Source of the DNA: Allomuricauda sp. M10
GTDB taxonomy: Bacteria > Bacteroidota > Bacteroidia > Flavobacteriales > Flavobacteriaceae
Direction: 5' to 3'
Assembly: GCF_020782875.1 (NCBI RefSeq)
Contig: NZ_JAJGBN010000007.1
Location: 124,001-188,000, forward strand
Length of the DNA stretch: 64,000 nt
Numbering within the stretch: position 1 is the stretch's first letter; every line of letters begins with the position of its first letter. The notes beneath the pieces were generated by a model that saw only the letters and a list, made by a program, of their open reading frames with translations, was not told the DNA's origin and searched no databases. Positions 53,360-61,734 of this stretch are shown one piece after another. Both the position numbers and the translations under genes were made by a program.

Positions 53360-54026
53360 AACCCACCGCCATTTGTGCATGTAGATCGGTTGTGGCCAAT
53401 GTTGGGATGTCAACATCACTTGGGTTGATTAAAAGTGGAAGTTCCGTACATCCCAAAATAATACCATCGGCACCCTTATCTCTCAGCAAACGAATCTGTT
53501 CCAGAAAAAAGGTTTTGGCCTCTTTGGAAAATACCCCTTGGGTCAATTCTTTGGAAACATAGTGATGTGCTTGTGGAATGGCTTCTTCTTCGGGAATGAT
53601 CGTTTCAATTCCATAGTTTTTCATCAACACTTTCGGAATAAAATCACCCGTCATGGTAGGTTTGTTTCCCAGTAACCCCAATTTCTTCAATCCCAAACGT
53701 TGTGCTTCTGTTCCAGTGGCATCGGCAATATGCAAAATGGGAATCTCAATTTGAGGCTGCACATGATCATAGACCATATGGGGTGTGTTAGCACAGATCA
53801 CGATTGCCTCGGCACCGGCTTGTTGAAGCTTCAGTGACGTTTCCAGATATTTCGCATTGATCTTCTCCCTGTTCTGTTCCCGCATCAATTCAATATTGAT
53901 GCTGTGGATGATCAACGGTGGATTTGCCTGCTCTCCAATAATTTTGGATGCCAATTGGTTGATCAATCTGTAATATTCAATGGTGGAGTGCCAAGAGGTA
54001 CCACCGATCATTCCCAAGGTTTTCAT
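53337..54026 (-). CDS. Aspartate/glutamate racemase family protein
   Basis: 229 residues. Opens [20 protein letters not shown], and the two catalytic cysteines are in [12 protein letters not shown] and [10 protein letters not shown], each in one pseudo-symmetric half. PLP-independent racemase of amino acids, most often aspartate in this subfamily; the substrate cannot be fixed from sequence. Single gene, convergent with the alcohol dehydrogenase gene and overlapping it by 23 bases. Confidence 0.9.
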   Translation of the reverse strand: MKTLGMIGGTSWHSTIEYYRLINQLASKIIGEQANPPLIIHSINIELMREQNREKINAKYLETSLKLQQAGAEAIVICANTPHMVYDHVQPQIEIPILHIADATGTEAQRLGLKKLGLLGNKPTMTGDFIPKVLMKNYGIETIIPEEEAIPQAHHYVSKELTQGVFSKEAKTFFLEQIRLLRDKGADGIILGCTELPLLINPSDVDIPTLATTDLHAQMAVGFIFQNHQ

Positions 54027-54352
54027 ATGATTTTGTAAATTTATAGGAGCCGATAATTACATTTCAAGTTACGGAAAAACCAAGCTTAGGAAATGACACA
54101 TCTCATAGGTAAAGTCAGATGTTTTACTTGAAATAAGGGGGTGGTTTAATTGATGGGTTATAACATCGGTCGATTAGACTTGGAGGTCGTTTGCGGTTTT
54201 AAGCCTGTCGTTGGGGGATTTTAGGTTAAAATTAACATAAAACACGGGCGGCTCTCCCTATTTTTAGAAATCCTTGAACAAAGGGAGTGGAAAGAATTCC
54301 AAAATCCTTCTACTTCATCGATCAAAAACAGTAAATCAGATAACCGAAACAT
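54027..54352. other. 326-base intergenic region before tldD
   Basis: No gene seen. TATTTTTA (about 54259-54266), a weak TAnnTTTG-like element, lies some 87 bases before the tldD start. ATGACACATCTCAT (54093-54106) has TGA-N6-TCA but imperfect inner bases and no suitably spaced -7 element. No strong hairpin or RNA gene recognised. Confidence 0.4.
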
Positions 54353-55993
54353 ATGAAAAGAAGAAGTTTTGTACAGTATGCCGGTTTGGGAACGGGGGCA
54401 CTGATGATGCCTTCATTGCTTTTGGGGAACAATATTCCCGCAGAGGCCCTGCTCGCTCCCGGTATGGATGTCGCACTCAAAAAGAAAATGGCCGACGTGG
54501 CCTTGAACACAGCAAAATCCTTGGGGGCAACCTATGCCGATGCAAGAATCGGAAGGTACTTGAACCAGTACGTTTTTACCCGTGAGGACAAAGTCCAAAA
54601 TGTGGTGAACACTGAATCCTTCGGGATTGGAATCCGTGTGATTGCCAACGGTACTTGGGGATTCGCTTCTACCAATGCGGTAACCGAGGATGGTATCAAA
54701 AAAGCTACCGAGCAAGCTGTGGCCATTGCCAAGGCCAACTCCAAAATTCAAAAGGAGCCTGTAGTATTGGCCCCTGTTGAAGCTTACGGAGAGGTTTCTT
54801 GGAAGACACCCATTCAGAAAGATTTTAAGGAAGTGCCTATCTCAGATAAGGTAGACCTTTTGTTGAGTGCCAACGCGGCAGCCATTGAAAATGGTGCCAA
54901 CTTTGTGAACTCTGCCCTTTTCATGGTAAATGAGCAAAAGTATTTTGCCTCTACCGATGGTTCATACATTGACCAAGATGTACATCGTATTTGGCCGACA
55001 TTTTCTGTGACAGCCATTGATCGTGCTGCCGGGAAATTTAGGACCCGTGAGGCCATGAGTGCCCCAATGGGAATGGGTTATGAGTATATGGATGGATTGG
55101 CTTCCGAAAAATTGGAAGGACCAATGGGCATCAAACTCTATCGCAACAGTTATGATATTGTGGAAGACGCTACCATGGCTGCCAAGCAGGCCAAGGATAA
55201 ATTGACCGCCAAATCTGTGGAAGCAGGTAAATATGATCTTGTATTGGAACCAAACCACTTGGGACTAACCATCCACGAATCTGTGGGTCATCCCTTGGAG
55301 TTGGATAGGGTATTGGGTTACGAAGCCAATTATGCTGGAACCAGTTTTGCCACCATGGACAAATGGGAATCTAAAAACTTCAAGTACGGAAGTGATGCCG
55401 TGAACATTGTGGCCGATAAAACCCAAGTAGGTTCTTTGGGTGCTGTTGGGTATGATGATGAAGGCGTGAAGACCAAAAAATGGGATTTGATCCGTAATGG
55501 TGTTTTGGTGAACTACGAAGCCATCAGGGATCAAGTTCATATGATCGGCCAAAACGAATCTCACGGATGTTGTTATGCGCAAAGTTGGGAAGATGTACAG
55601 TTCCAACGTATGCCCAATGTTTCCCTGGAACCTGGTAAGGAAAAATACTCCTTGCAAGATATGATCAAGGATGTAGAAAAAGGAATTTACATTCTCGGAC
55701 GTGGATCGTATTCCATCGATCAGCAACGCTATAACTTCCAATTTGGTGGAACCATGTTCTACGAGATCAAAAATGGTGAGGTTGTAGGTATGTTGGAAGA
55801 TGTGGCCTACCAATCCAACACCCAGGAATTCTGGAATTCTTGTGTGAAGGTTTGTGATAAGGATGATTACAGGTTGTTCGGTTCCTTCTTTGATGGTAAG
55901 GGACAACCTTCCCAAGTAAGTGCGGTTTCCCACGGAAGCTCCACTGCCAGATTCAACGGAATTAATGTGATCAATACAGGTAGGACCATTTAA
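54353..55993 (+). CDS. tldD: TldD-type metalloprotease with Tat signal
   Basis: 546 residues. N-terminal KRRSFVQYAGLGTGALMMPSLLL is a twin-arginine signal, so this TldD should be exported folded. The catalytic HExxxH is HESVGH (H308, E309, H313). The family block YDLVLEPNHLGLTIHESVGHP and the C-terminal SHGSSTARFNGINVINTGRT are typical. TldD works as a heterodimer with PmbA (TldE), encoded 25 bases downstream, as an exopeptidase on unfolded or modified peptides. E. coli TldD is cytoplasmic, so export here is notable. Confidence 0.92.
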   Translation: MKRRSFVQYAGLGTGALMMPSLLLGNNIPAEALLAPGMDVALKKKMADVALNTAKSLGATYADARIGRYLNQYVFTREDKVQNVVNTESFGIGIRVIANGTWGFASTNAVTEDGIKKATEQAVAIAKANSKIQKEPVVLAPVEAYGEVSWKTPIQKDFKEVPISDKVDLLLSANAAAIENGANFVNSALFMVNEQKYFASTDGSYIDQDVHRIWPTFSVTAIDRAAGKFRTREAMSAPMGMGYEYMDGLASEKLEGPMGIKLYRNSYDIVEDATMAAKQAKDKLTAKSVEAGKYDLVLEPNHLGLTIHESVGHPLELDRVLGYEANYAGTSFATMDKWESKNFKYGSDAVNIVADKTQVGSLGAVGYDDEGVKTKKWDLIRNGVLVNYEAIRDQVHMIGQNESHGCCYAQSWEDVQFQRMPNVSLEPGKEKYSLQDMIKDVEKGIYILGRGSYSIDQQRYNFQFGGTMFYEIKNGEVVGMLEDVAYQSNTQEFWNSCVKVCDKDDYRLFGSFFDGKGQPSQVSAVSHGSSTARFNGINVINTGRTI

Positions 55994-56018
55994 GGTTTTC
56001 CATTAAAATAGTAAGACA

Positions 56019-57335
56019 ATGGCTATATATACAGAAGAAGAAGCAAAAAAAATATTGGAAAAGGCATTAAGCTTTTCCAAGGCCGATGCCTGTGAAATAA
56101 ACCTTAGTGGCTCAAATAGTGGTAACATTAGATATGCCCGAAATACGGTATCCACAGCTGGGTATCAATCCAGTCAAAGCTTGGTGGTACAAGCCAGTTT
56201 CGGGAAAAAAGTAGGAACTGCCACTATTGATGAATTTGATGACGCCTCTTTGGAAAAAGTGGTGAAAAGGGCAGAGGAATTGGCGAATCTATCACCAGAA
56301 AACCCAGAGTTTATGGCTCCCTTGGGTCCTCAGGTGTATGATAAATCCATCACCTTTGTAGAAGCAACAGCCAACACCACGCCAGAATATAGGGCAGAGG
56401 TGGCCAGTAAGAGTATCGTACCTGCAGCGGCAAAAGATGTAACTGCAGCAGGATTTTTGAATGACGGTGCCCGTTTTTCGGCCATGATCAATTCCAACGG
56501 ATTGTTCGCCTACAACAAATCAACCAACATGGATTTTACCGTGACCATGCGTACCAATGATGGCACCGGTTCTGGTTGGGTGACCAGGGATTACAACGAC
56601 ATTACCAAATTTGATTCGGCAGAAGCATCCAAAGTGGCTATCGACAAGGCAGTGATGTCTCGCGAAGCAAAAGCCATCGAACCTGGAAAGTATACGGTGA
56701 TCTTGGAGCCCGCCGCAGCATCTGATTTGTTGCGAAACATGTTCCGTTCGTTCAATGCGCGATCTGCAGATGAGGGCCGAAGCTTCATGTCCGCCAAGGA
56801 AGGGGGCAACAAGTTGGGTCAAAAAATTGTGGACGAGCGTGTGAACATTTGGTCCGATCCTTTGCATCCGGATGTTCCTACTTCTACTTGGAACGGAGAG
56901 GGTATGCCTTTGAAGAAAACCAAATGGATTGAAAATGGGGTGGTGAAAAACCTCGCTTACGATCGTTTTTGGGCTGGACAAAAAGGTGTTGATCCCGTTC
57001 CCTTCCCAGGAAATGCCATTATGGAAGGTGGTGATGAGAGTTTGGAGGATATGATCAAAGGAACCAAAAAAGGCATCTTGGTGACCCGTTTTTGGTACAT
57101 CCGTAGTGTGGATCCCCAAACTTTGCTCTACACCGGATTGACCCGTGACGGAACGTTCTATATTGAGAACGGTAGGATCAAACATCCTATTAAAAACTTC
57201 AGGTTCAACGAAAGTCCGATCATCATGCTCAACAACCTTGAGTCTTTGGGGAAACAAGTCCGTGTAGACGGCAACCTGATTCCTTATATGAAGATTCGTG
57301 ACTTTACGTTCACCAGTCTCTCGGACGCAGTATAA
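56019..57335 (+). CDS. pmbA: PmbA/TldE, partner of TldD
   Basis: 438 residues, opening MAIYTEEEAKKILEKALSFSKADACEINLSG, with no signal peptide. It has the TldE fold and blocks (NTVSTAGYQSSQSLVV, YTVILEPAAASDLLRNMF, NGRIKHPIKNFRFNESPI) and lacks the HExxxH of TldD, as usual for this non-catalytic half. It needs TldD for activity. If the pair is used in the periplasm it would have to be carried through the Tat system bound to TldD. A terminator follows 17 bases after the stop. Confidence 0.92.
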   Translation: MAIYTEEEAKKILEKALSFSKADACEINLSGSNSGNIRYARNTVSTAGYQSSQSLVVQASFGKKVGTATIDEFDDASLEKVVKRAEELANLSPENPEFMAPLGPQVYDKSITFVEATANTTPEYRAEVASKSIVPAAAKDVTAAGFLNDGARFSAMINSNGLFAYNKSTNMDFTVTMRTNDGTGSGWVTRDYNDITKFDSAEASKVAIDKAVMSREAKAIEPGKYTVILEPAAASDLLRNMFRSFNARSADEGRSFMSAKEGGNKLGQKIVDERVNIWSDPLHPDVPTSTWNGEGMPLKKTKWIENGVVKNLAYDRFWAGQKGVDPVPFPGNAIMEGGDESLEDMIKGTKKGILVTRFWYIRSVDPQTLLYTGLTRDGTFYIENGRIKHPIKNFRFNESPIIMLNNLESLGKQVRVDGNLIPYMKIRDFTFTSLSDAV

Positions 57336-57351
57336 AAATTCGAACAAAAAC

Positions 57352-57394
57352 AAACTGGTGGTTGAGGTAATCCGAAACCGCCAGTTTTTATTTT
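57352..57394 (+). terminator. Rho-independent terminator after pmbA
   Basis: AACTGGTGGTT (57353-57363) pairs with AACCGCCAGTT (57376-57386) through 11 positions with one G-T pair, followed at once by TTTATTTT. This is the clearest terminator of the window and separates tldD-pmbA from the MoxR operon. Confidence 0.85.
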
Positions 57395-57419
57395 GATAAT
57401 GGTGTAGCCTACAACCTTT

Positions 57420-58046
57420 ATGGCATTGGACAACGAATTCTTTTTCACCCGTTTACAATACGAATCTGGCGATTGGGACGTGGATCAGCGCATGCCCTCC
57501 AATTTGTTGAATTCGTTGGTCGAGTACACGACCCTGAAAGTGGATACCCAAGAAAAGATCATCACTTTGGCGAGCGACGATATTTTCAAAAGTCCCTTTT
57601 GCTATATCTCGGGACATAAGTTGGTCCAGTTCACCAAAAAGGAAAGGGAAAACTTTGAAAAATACGTCCGCAACGGTGGATTTGTTTTTGCTGATGATTG
57701 CAACCACGATATTGATGGGCTTTTTGCCAAATCCTTTGAACGACAGATGGAAGAGATCTTTGGTCCGGGCCAGTTGCAAAAAATCCCGAACGATCACGAG
57801 ATCTATTCCATTTTTTTTGAATTCGAGGACGGTCCACCCACCACTTCCCAAGAACTGAATGGTTGGGGGGATGACTTGGTGCACGATTACCTCAAGGCCA
57901 TCATCATCAATGGGCGCATTGGCGTGCTCTACAGCAACAAGGATTATGGTTGCGAATGGGATTATGATTTTAGGAACAAACGATGGTATAAAATTGACAA
58001 TACCCGTTTTGCGGTGAATATTGTCCTTTATGCCCTAACCTCTTAA
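57420..58046 (+). CDS. DUF4159-family protein
   Basis: 208 residues of the DUF4159 domain alone, opening FFFTRLQYESGDWDVDQRMPSNLL and holding FVFADDCNHDIDGLF and a final region with Y-G-C-E-W-D-Y-D. The fold is related to the glutamine amidotransferase-like ThuA/flavodoxin superfamily; no catalytic role is established. It regularly stands beside MoxR, DUF58 and BatA-type genes, as here (moxR starts 10 bases after). No signal peptide. First gene after the terminator. Confidence 0.88.
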   Translation: MALDNEFFFTRLQYESGDWDVDQRMPSNLLNSLVEYTTLKVDTQEKIITLASDDIFKSPFCYISGHKLVQFTKKERENFEKYVRNGGFVFADDCNHDIDGLFAKSFERQMEEIFGPGQLQKIPNDHEIYSIFFEFEDGPPTTSQELNGWGDDLVHDYLKAIIINGRIGVLYSNKDYGCEWDYDFRNKRWYKIDNTRFAVNIVLYALTS

Positions 58047-58056
58047 CGATACTAAC

Positions 58057-59064
58057 TTGGACAAAGAACTACAACAAATTGCGAGCGAGGTGGAGGGGCT
58101 CTCCGATAAGCTCAAGGCGCTCAAAAAAGAAATAGGCAAGGTGATCATTGGGCAGGAAGAAACCGTGTCCCAATTGCTCATTACCTTTTTGGCAGGCGGT
58201 CATGCCCTTTTGGAAGGCGTACCCGGACTTGCCAAGACCTTGATGATCCGGACCCTCGCCAATGCCATCGATTTAAAATTCAAAAGGATACAGTTTACAC
58301 CCGATTTGATGCCTTCCGATATTATCGGAACCGAAATATTGGAAGAGGACCATACCACGGGTAAAAAATTCTTCAAGTTCAACAAAGGGCCTATTTTTTC
58401 CAATATCATTTTGGCGGATGAGATCAACAGGACACCGCCTAAGACACAGGCGGCCCTCTTGGAAGCCATGCAGGAATTTGAAGTGACCTATGGGGACAAG
58501 ACCTATCCTTTGGATAGACCCTTTTTCATTTTGGCGACCCAAAACCCGATTGAACAATCAGGAACTTTTGTATTGCCTGAAGCGCAACAGGATCGTTTCT
58601 TGTTGTACATCAAAATTGGGTATCCAACGGACAAAGATGAAACGGCTATTTTAAAGGCAACCACAGGAACCAAAAAGGCGCAATTAAACAAAGTCATCAC
58701 TGGTAATGATATTGTGCGGTTGCAGCAATTGGTGCGGGAGGTTTCTATCAGTGATGGACTCATCCAATATGTGAGTGATGTGATCCGTGCCACAAGGCCC
58801 GATACCACTGCTGTGGATTACGTAAAACAATGGGTGGATTGGGGGGCAGGTCCCCGTGCTGGGCAGGCCATGATTTTAACAGCTAAGGCCAATGCCCTTT
58901 TGGAAGGACGTTTGGCGGTCTCCTTGGATGACCTTAAAACGGTGGCATTGCCTGTGTTGCGCCATCGAGTGTTGGTGAGTTTTAGAGCGGAGGCTGAAAA
59001 TATCACTTCGGATGCAGTGACCCAGCACATTTTGGATGCCATCAAATTAAAGGATGGGAAATAA
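58057..59064 (+). CDS. MoxR-family AAA+ ATPase
   Basis: 335 residues. Walker A is degenerate as GVPGLAKT, Walker B is ILADEINRTPPKTQAALLEAMQE, followed by sensor 1 (FILATQNPIEQSGTF) and an arginine-containing C-terminal lid. MoxR ATPases act as chaperones that insert metal or activate von Willebrand-domain partners such as the DUF58 protein two genes on. The start is a TTG; a stop codon upstream in frame and the family-typical N-terminus leave no alternative. Confidence 0.94.
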   Translation: MDKELQQIASEVEGLSDKLKALKKEIGKVIIGQEETVSQLLITFLAGGHALLEGVPGLAKTLMIRTLANAIDLKFKRIQFTPDLMPSDIIGTEILEEDHTTGKKFFKFNKGPIFSNIILADEINRTPPKTQAALLEAMQEFEVTYGDKTYPLDRPFFILATQNPIEQSGTFVLPEAQQDRFLLYIKIGYPTDKDETAILKATTGTKKAQLNKVITGNDIVRLQQLVREVSISDGLIQYVSDVIRATRPDTTAVDYVKQWVDWGAGPRAGQAMILTAKANALLEGRLAVSLDDLKTVALPVLRHRVLVSFRAEAENITSDAVTQHILDAIKLKDGK

Positions 59065-59103
59065 AGTTTTCCAAATTGAAAGTTTAAGTAACGATTGACC
59101 AAA

Positions 59104-59535
59104 ATGAAGAAAATATTTTATCTAATCTTGATTGTATTTTTTGCAGCATGTAATATTGGTAAATCACAAGATTCAACCTCGATGATGATTAAACAGAGTG
59201 AACTTGAGAATTCCAAAATCAGGGATCATTCATTTTTGGCATGTATGTACAGTGATACCTATTTCCCAAAAAACTTAGTGGATAAATGCAAGAATATCCT
59301 TTTGGAGTTAAGCTATAATATTGAAAATGAGAAACCTAAAAGCTTGGAGGAACTTTACAAATTATCGCACGCTTCGACAAATAAATTAAATGATTTACAA
59401 GACGAATTTTTTGCAAAGAATAGTGAAATTGAAACAGTAGCCAGAGAGTGTTTAGCCTCGGATTTTCATTTTATATCAATGGCTTATGGTTTTGATGCTG
59501 ACATAGAAGAATTAATAGCCACAAGAGATTGGTGA
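59104..59535 (+). CDS. DUF5713-like putative lipoprotein inserted in the Bat operon
   Basis: 143 residues from the ATG at 59104. Short signal sequence ending FFAAC (C16), a permissive lipobox. The body, with MYSDTYFPKNLVDKCKNILL and the end FDADIEELIATRDW, matches the DUF5713 family as I remember it; function unknown, and other members have no signal sequence. It sits between moxR and the DUF58 gene, which are normally adjacent, and its codons are visibly richer in A/T than its neighbours. A late insertion is likely. Confidence 0.68.
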   Translation: MKKIFYLILIVFFAACNIGKSQDSTSMMIKQSELENSKIRDHSFLACMYSDTYFPKNLVDKCKNILLELSYNIENEKPKSLEELYKLSHASTNKLNDLQDEFFAKNSEIETVARECLASDFHFISMAYGFDADIEELIATRDW

Positions 59536-59560
59536 TTGAAGTTCAAATAAACAACAAATA

Positions 59561-60460
59561 ATGGCCACGAGGGACTACCACGATCTATTAAAACCAGAGA
59601 TCATCAATACGGTGTCGGGACTTTCCCTAATATCCCGTATTGTGGTGGAAGGCTATTTGTCCGGGCTGCACCGGAGCAAGAGCGTGGGTCCTGGTATGGA
59701 GTTTAGTCAATACCGCGGTTATGAACCCGGTGACGACCTTCGTTTGCTCGACTGGAAAATGTTGGCACGCTCGGGAAGGTATTACATCAAGCAGTCGGAA
59801 GTGGAAAGTCAGGTTGTGGTAAAATTCATTGTGGATGCCAGTGCTTCCATGGAACATACTGAAAATGGGGTCTCTAAGCTAGAGTTTGCCAGGATTTTGG
59901 TGGCCTGTTTGTCGCACTTGGCCCAAAAGCAAGGGGATGCCGTTGGTCTTTTTGCCTTGAATGAGGATGATTTTGTGAGCATCTATCCCAAAGCGGATCA
60001 AAAACATTACAACCGAATGTTGTTGGAACTCCTTCAAATTTCTTCCAAAGGAAAATGGCCAGAACTTTCCGTGGCGGCAAAACGAATTCACAACAGGGGC
60101 ACCAAGGAATTGGTTTTCTTCTTGACGGATATGTACGAGGAGACCACGGAGCTTTCGGATTTTGTCAAGAGCCTGAAAACGGCTAACAACGAGGTAGTGG
60201 TCATCCAGATCATGGCAGGCAACGAAATGGATTTTGATTTTAAAAAGTCCGTCACCTTTGAAGATTTGGAAACCGGAACCAAGGTCAAGGTGGATGTCAA
60301 CAAGGCCAAAGCAGCTTATTTGAAGGCATTGGAAGATAAAATTGCCCGAACTAAGGAAAGATTGCTTTCCCAAGGCATTAGCCATCATGTTTTTCGCATG
60401 GATGCCCATTTGGGTGATGCCCTGCAATTATTTTTAAAGGAACGTATACGACTCAATTAA
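59561..60460 (+). CDS. DUF58/von Willebrand-type protein of the Bat operon
   Basis: 299 residues. The DUF58 signature is GPGMEFSQYRGYEPGDDLRLLDWKMLAR, followed by a vWA-like domain with the MIDAS-type start IVDASASMEH and the later FLTDMYEE. Client or partner of the MoxR ATPase. No membrane segment, so it should work at the inner face of the membrane beside the BatA-type protein. The stop overlaps the next start by one base (TTAATGG). Confidence 0.93.
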   Translation: MATRDYHDLLKPEIINTVSGLSLISRIVVEGYLSGLHRSKSVGPGMEFSQYRGYEPGDDLRLLDWKMLARSGRYYIKQSEVESQVVVKFIVDASASMEHTENGVSKLEFARILVACLSHLAQKQGDAVGLFALNEDDFVSIYPKADQKHYNRMLLELLQISSKGKWPELSVAAKRIHNRGTKELVFFLTDMYEETTELSDFVKSLKTANNEVVVIQIMAGNEMDFDFKKSVTFEDLETGTKVKVDVNKAKAAYLKALEDKIARTKERLLSQGISHHVFRMDAHLGDALQLFLKERIRLN

Positions 60461-61734
60461 TGGTTTTCACCCATCCAACATATTTGTGGGCATTGCTGGG
60501 ATTTTTGGTTCCCCTGGTCATTCATTTGTGGAGTAAAAAGGAGGCCAAGACCATTAAAATTGGGAGTGTTCAATTGTTGGACGAATCCAATTCCAGACAA
60601 TCTAGCAGCATACAACTCAATGAATGGTTGTTATTGTTGCTTCGGATGTTGATTTTGGCATTGGTCGTACTGTTAATGGCCGGTCCACAATGGCGCATCA
60701 AACCCAATAAAAAACAGATAACCTATTTGGTGGAGCCTTCTTTGGCCCATCATTCCTCATTGATGGGATTGTTGGATAGTTTAGGGGAAACCTCACGGGT
60801 ATTGCTTTTAAAACAAGGATTTCCGGAATGGGAACTGGATATGAAATTGCCACCGGAATCTATGGTTCCACCGTACTGGCAGTTGGTGCAACGGATGGAT
60901 TCTTTGGCTTCGGACAGTATCGTGGTTTTCACCAAGGCTTATGTGGAAGGTGTAAAATCCATGAGGCCCAAAACGCACAAAAAAATCCATTGGGTGGTGA
61001 TGGAATCGGACACCCTTTTTGAAAAACCATTCTTGGCCTATCAAAGAGAAAAGGAGGTGGAATTGATTTCCTTGCAAGGCAACGGACAAACCACATATTT
61101 CAAAAAACAAAGACTATCTGATGGATTTTCCATAGAAGGTGATAGTTTGAGATTGAAGGAAGAAGGGAACACGCAAACCTTACCTATAATGGATTTGAAT
61201 ACGGTATATGTCAACATCATAGCCGATGCAGAATTCGAGACGGAGCGTCAATATCTGGAAGCTTCCTTTCGTGCGCTTTCCAAGTTTTTGGATCGAAAAA
61301 TCCAAGTCAAAATCGTTGATGCCGATAATTCAGATGAAGCCAGCCTGAATATTTGGCTTCGCAAAGAAAAATGGGAGCCCAAACAGGGTAAATGGTTGAT
61401 ATTCAATGAAGATATATTGTCTAATAAATTGATAAAGGAAAGCGACCAATCGAATGTGTATTGGCTCACTTCAAAATTGAATACGGAAAATACCACCGAA
61501 CAGCATTTTACGGAACAATTGCTACGCCTTTTGGATTTGGATGCAGCCATAAAACCCTTGGTTAGCTTAGCTGATAAAAGACAAATGGACGTTGCCGAAT
61601 TAAGACCCAACTATGTCGGAAAACCCAAGAAAAAGGAAAGGGCAACCTTGTTGGATGTATCCCAATGGGTGTTTTGGATACTGGTACTTTTAATGATCGT
61701 GGAACGTGTAACCGCTTATGTAAAAAGACAATGA
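60460..61734 (+). CDS. BatA N-terminal-type membrane protein
   Basis: 424 residues. The N-terminal double helix MVFTHPTYLWALLGFLVPLVIHLWS plus LNEWLLLLLRMLILALVVLLMAGPQW is the BatA/TIGR02226 membrane anchor of Bacteroidota. A large soluble region (about 85-395) is glutamine-amidotransferase-like or vWA-related but without clear motifs, and one C-terminal helix (about 400-420) follows. It should place the soluble part in the periplasm. Part of the MoxR-DUF58 assembly; the next gene overlaps its last four bases. Confidence 0.83.
   Translation: MVFTHPTYLWALLGFLVPLVIHLWSKKEAKTIKIGSVQLLDESNSRQSSSIQLNEWLLLLLRMLILALVVLLMAGPQWRIKPNKKQITYLVEPSLAHHSSLMGLLDSLGETSRVLLLKQGFPEWELDMKLPPESMVPPYWQLVQRMDSLASDSIVVFTKAYVEGVKSMRPKTHKKIHWVVMESDTLFEKPFLAYQREKEVELISLQGNGQTTYFKKQRLSDGFSIEGDSLRLKEEGNTQTLPIMDLNTVYVNIIADAEFETERQYLEASFRALSKFLDRKIQVKIVDADNSDEASLNIWLRKEKWEPKQGKWLIFNEDILSNKLIKESDQSNVYWLTSKLNTENTTEQHFTEQLLRLLDLDAAIKPLVSLADKRQMDVAELRPNYVGKPKKKERATLLDVSQWVFWILVLLMIVERVTAYVKRQ

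Noticed and set aside
54093..54106. ATGACACATCTCAT as a ninth CRP/FNR-type box before tldD or the racemase gene
   Set aside because: TGA-N6-TCA is present, but the inner right-hand base is C instead of A or G, and no -7-like element lies 22 or 11 bases away in either direction.
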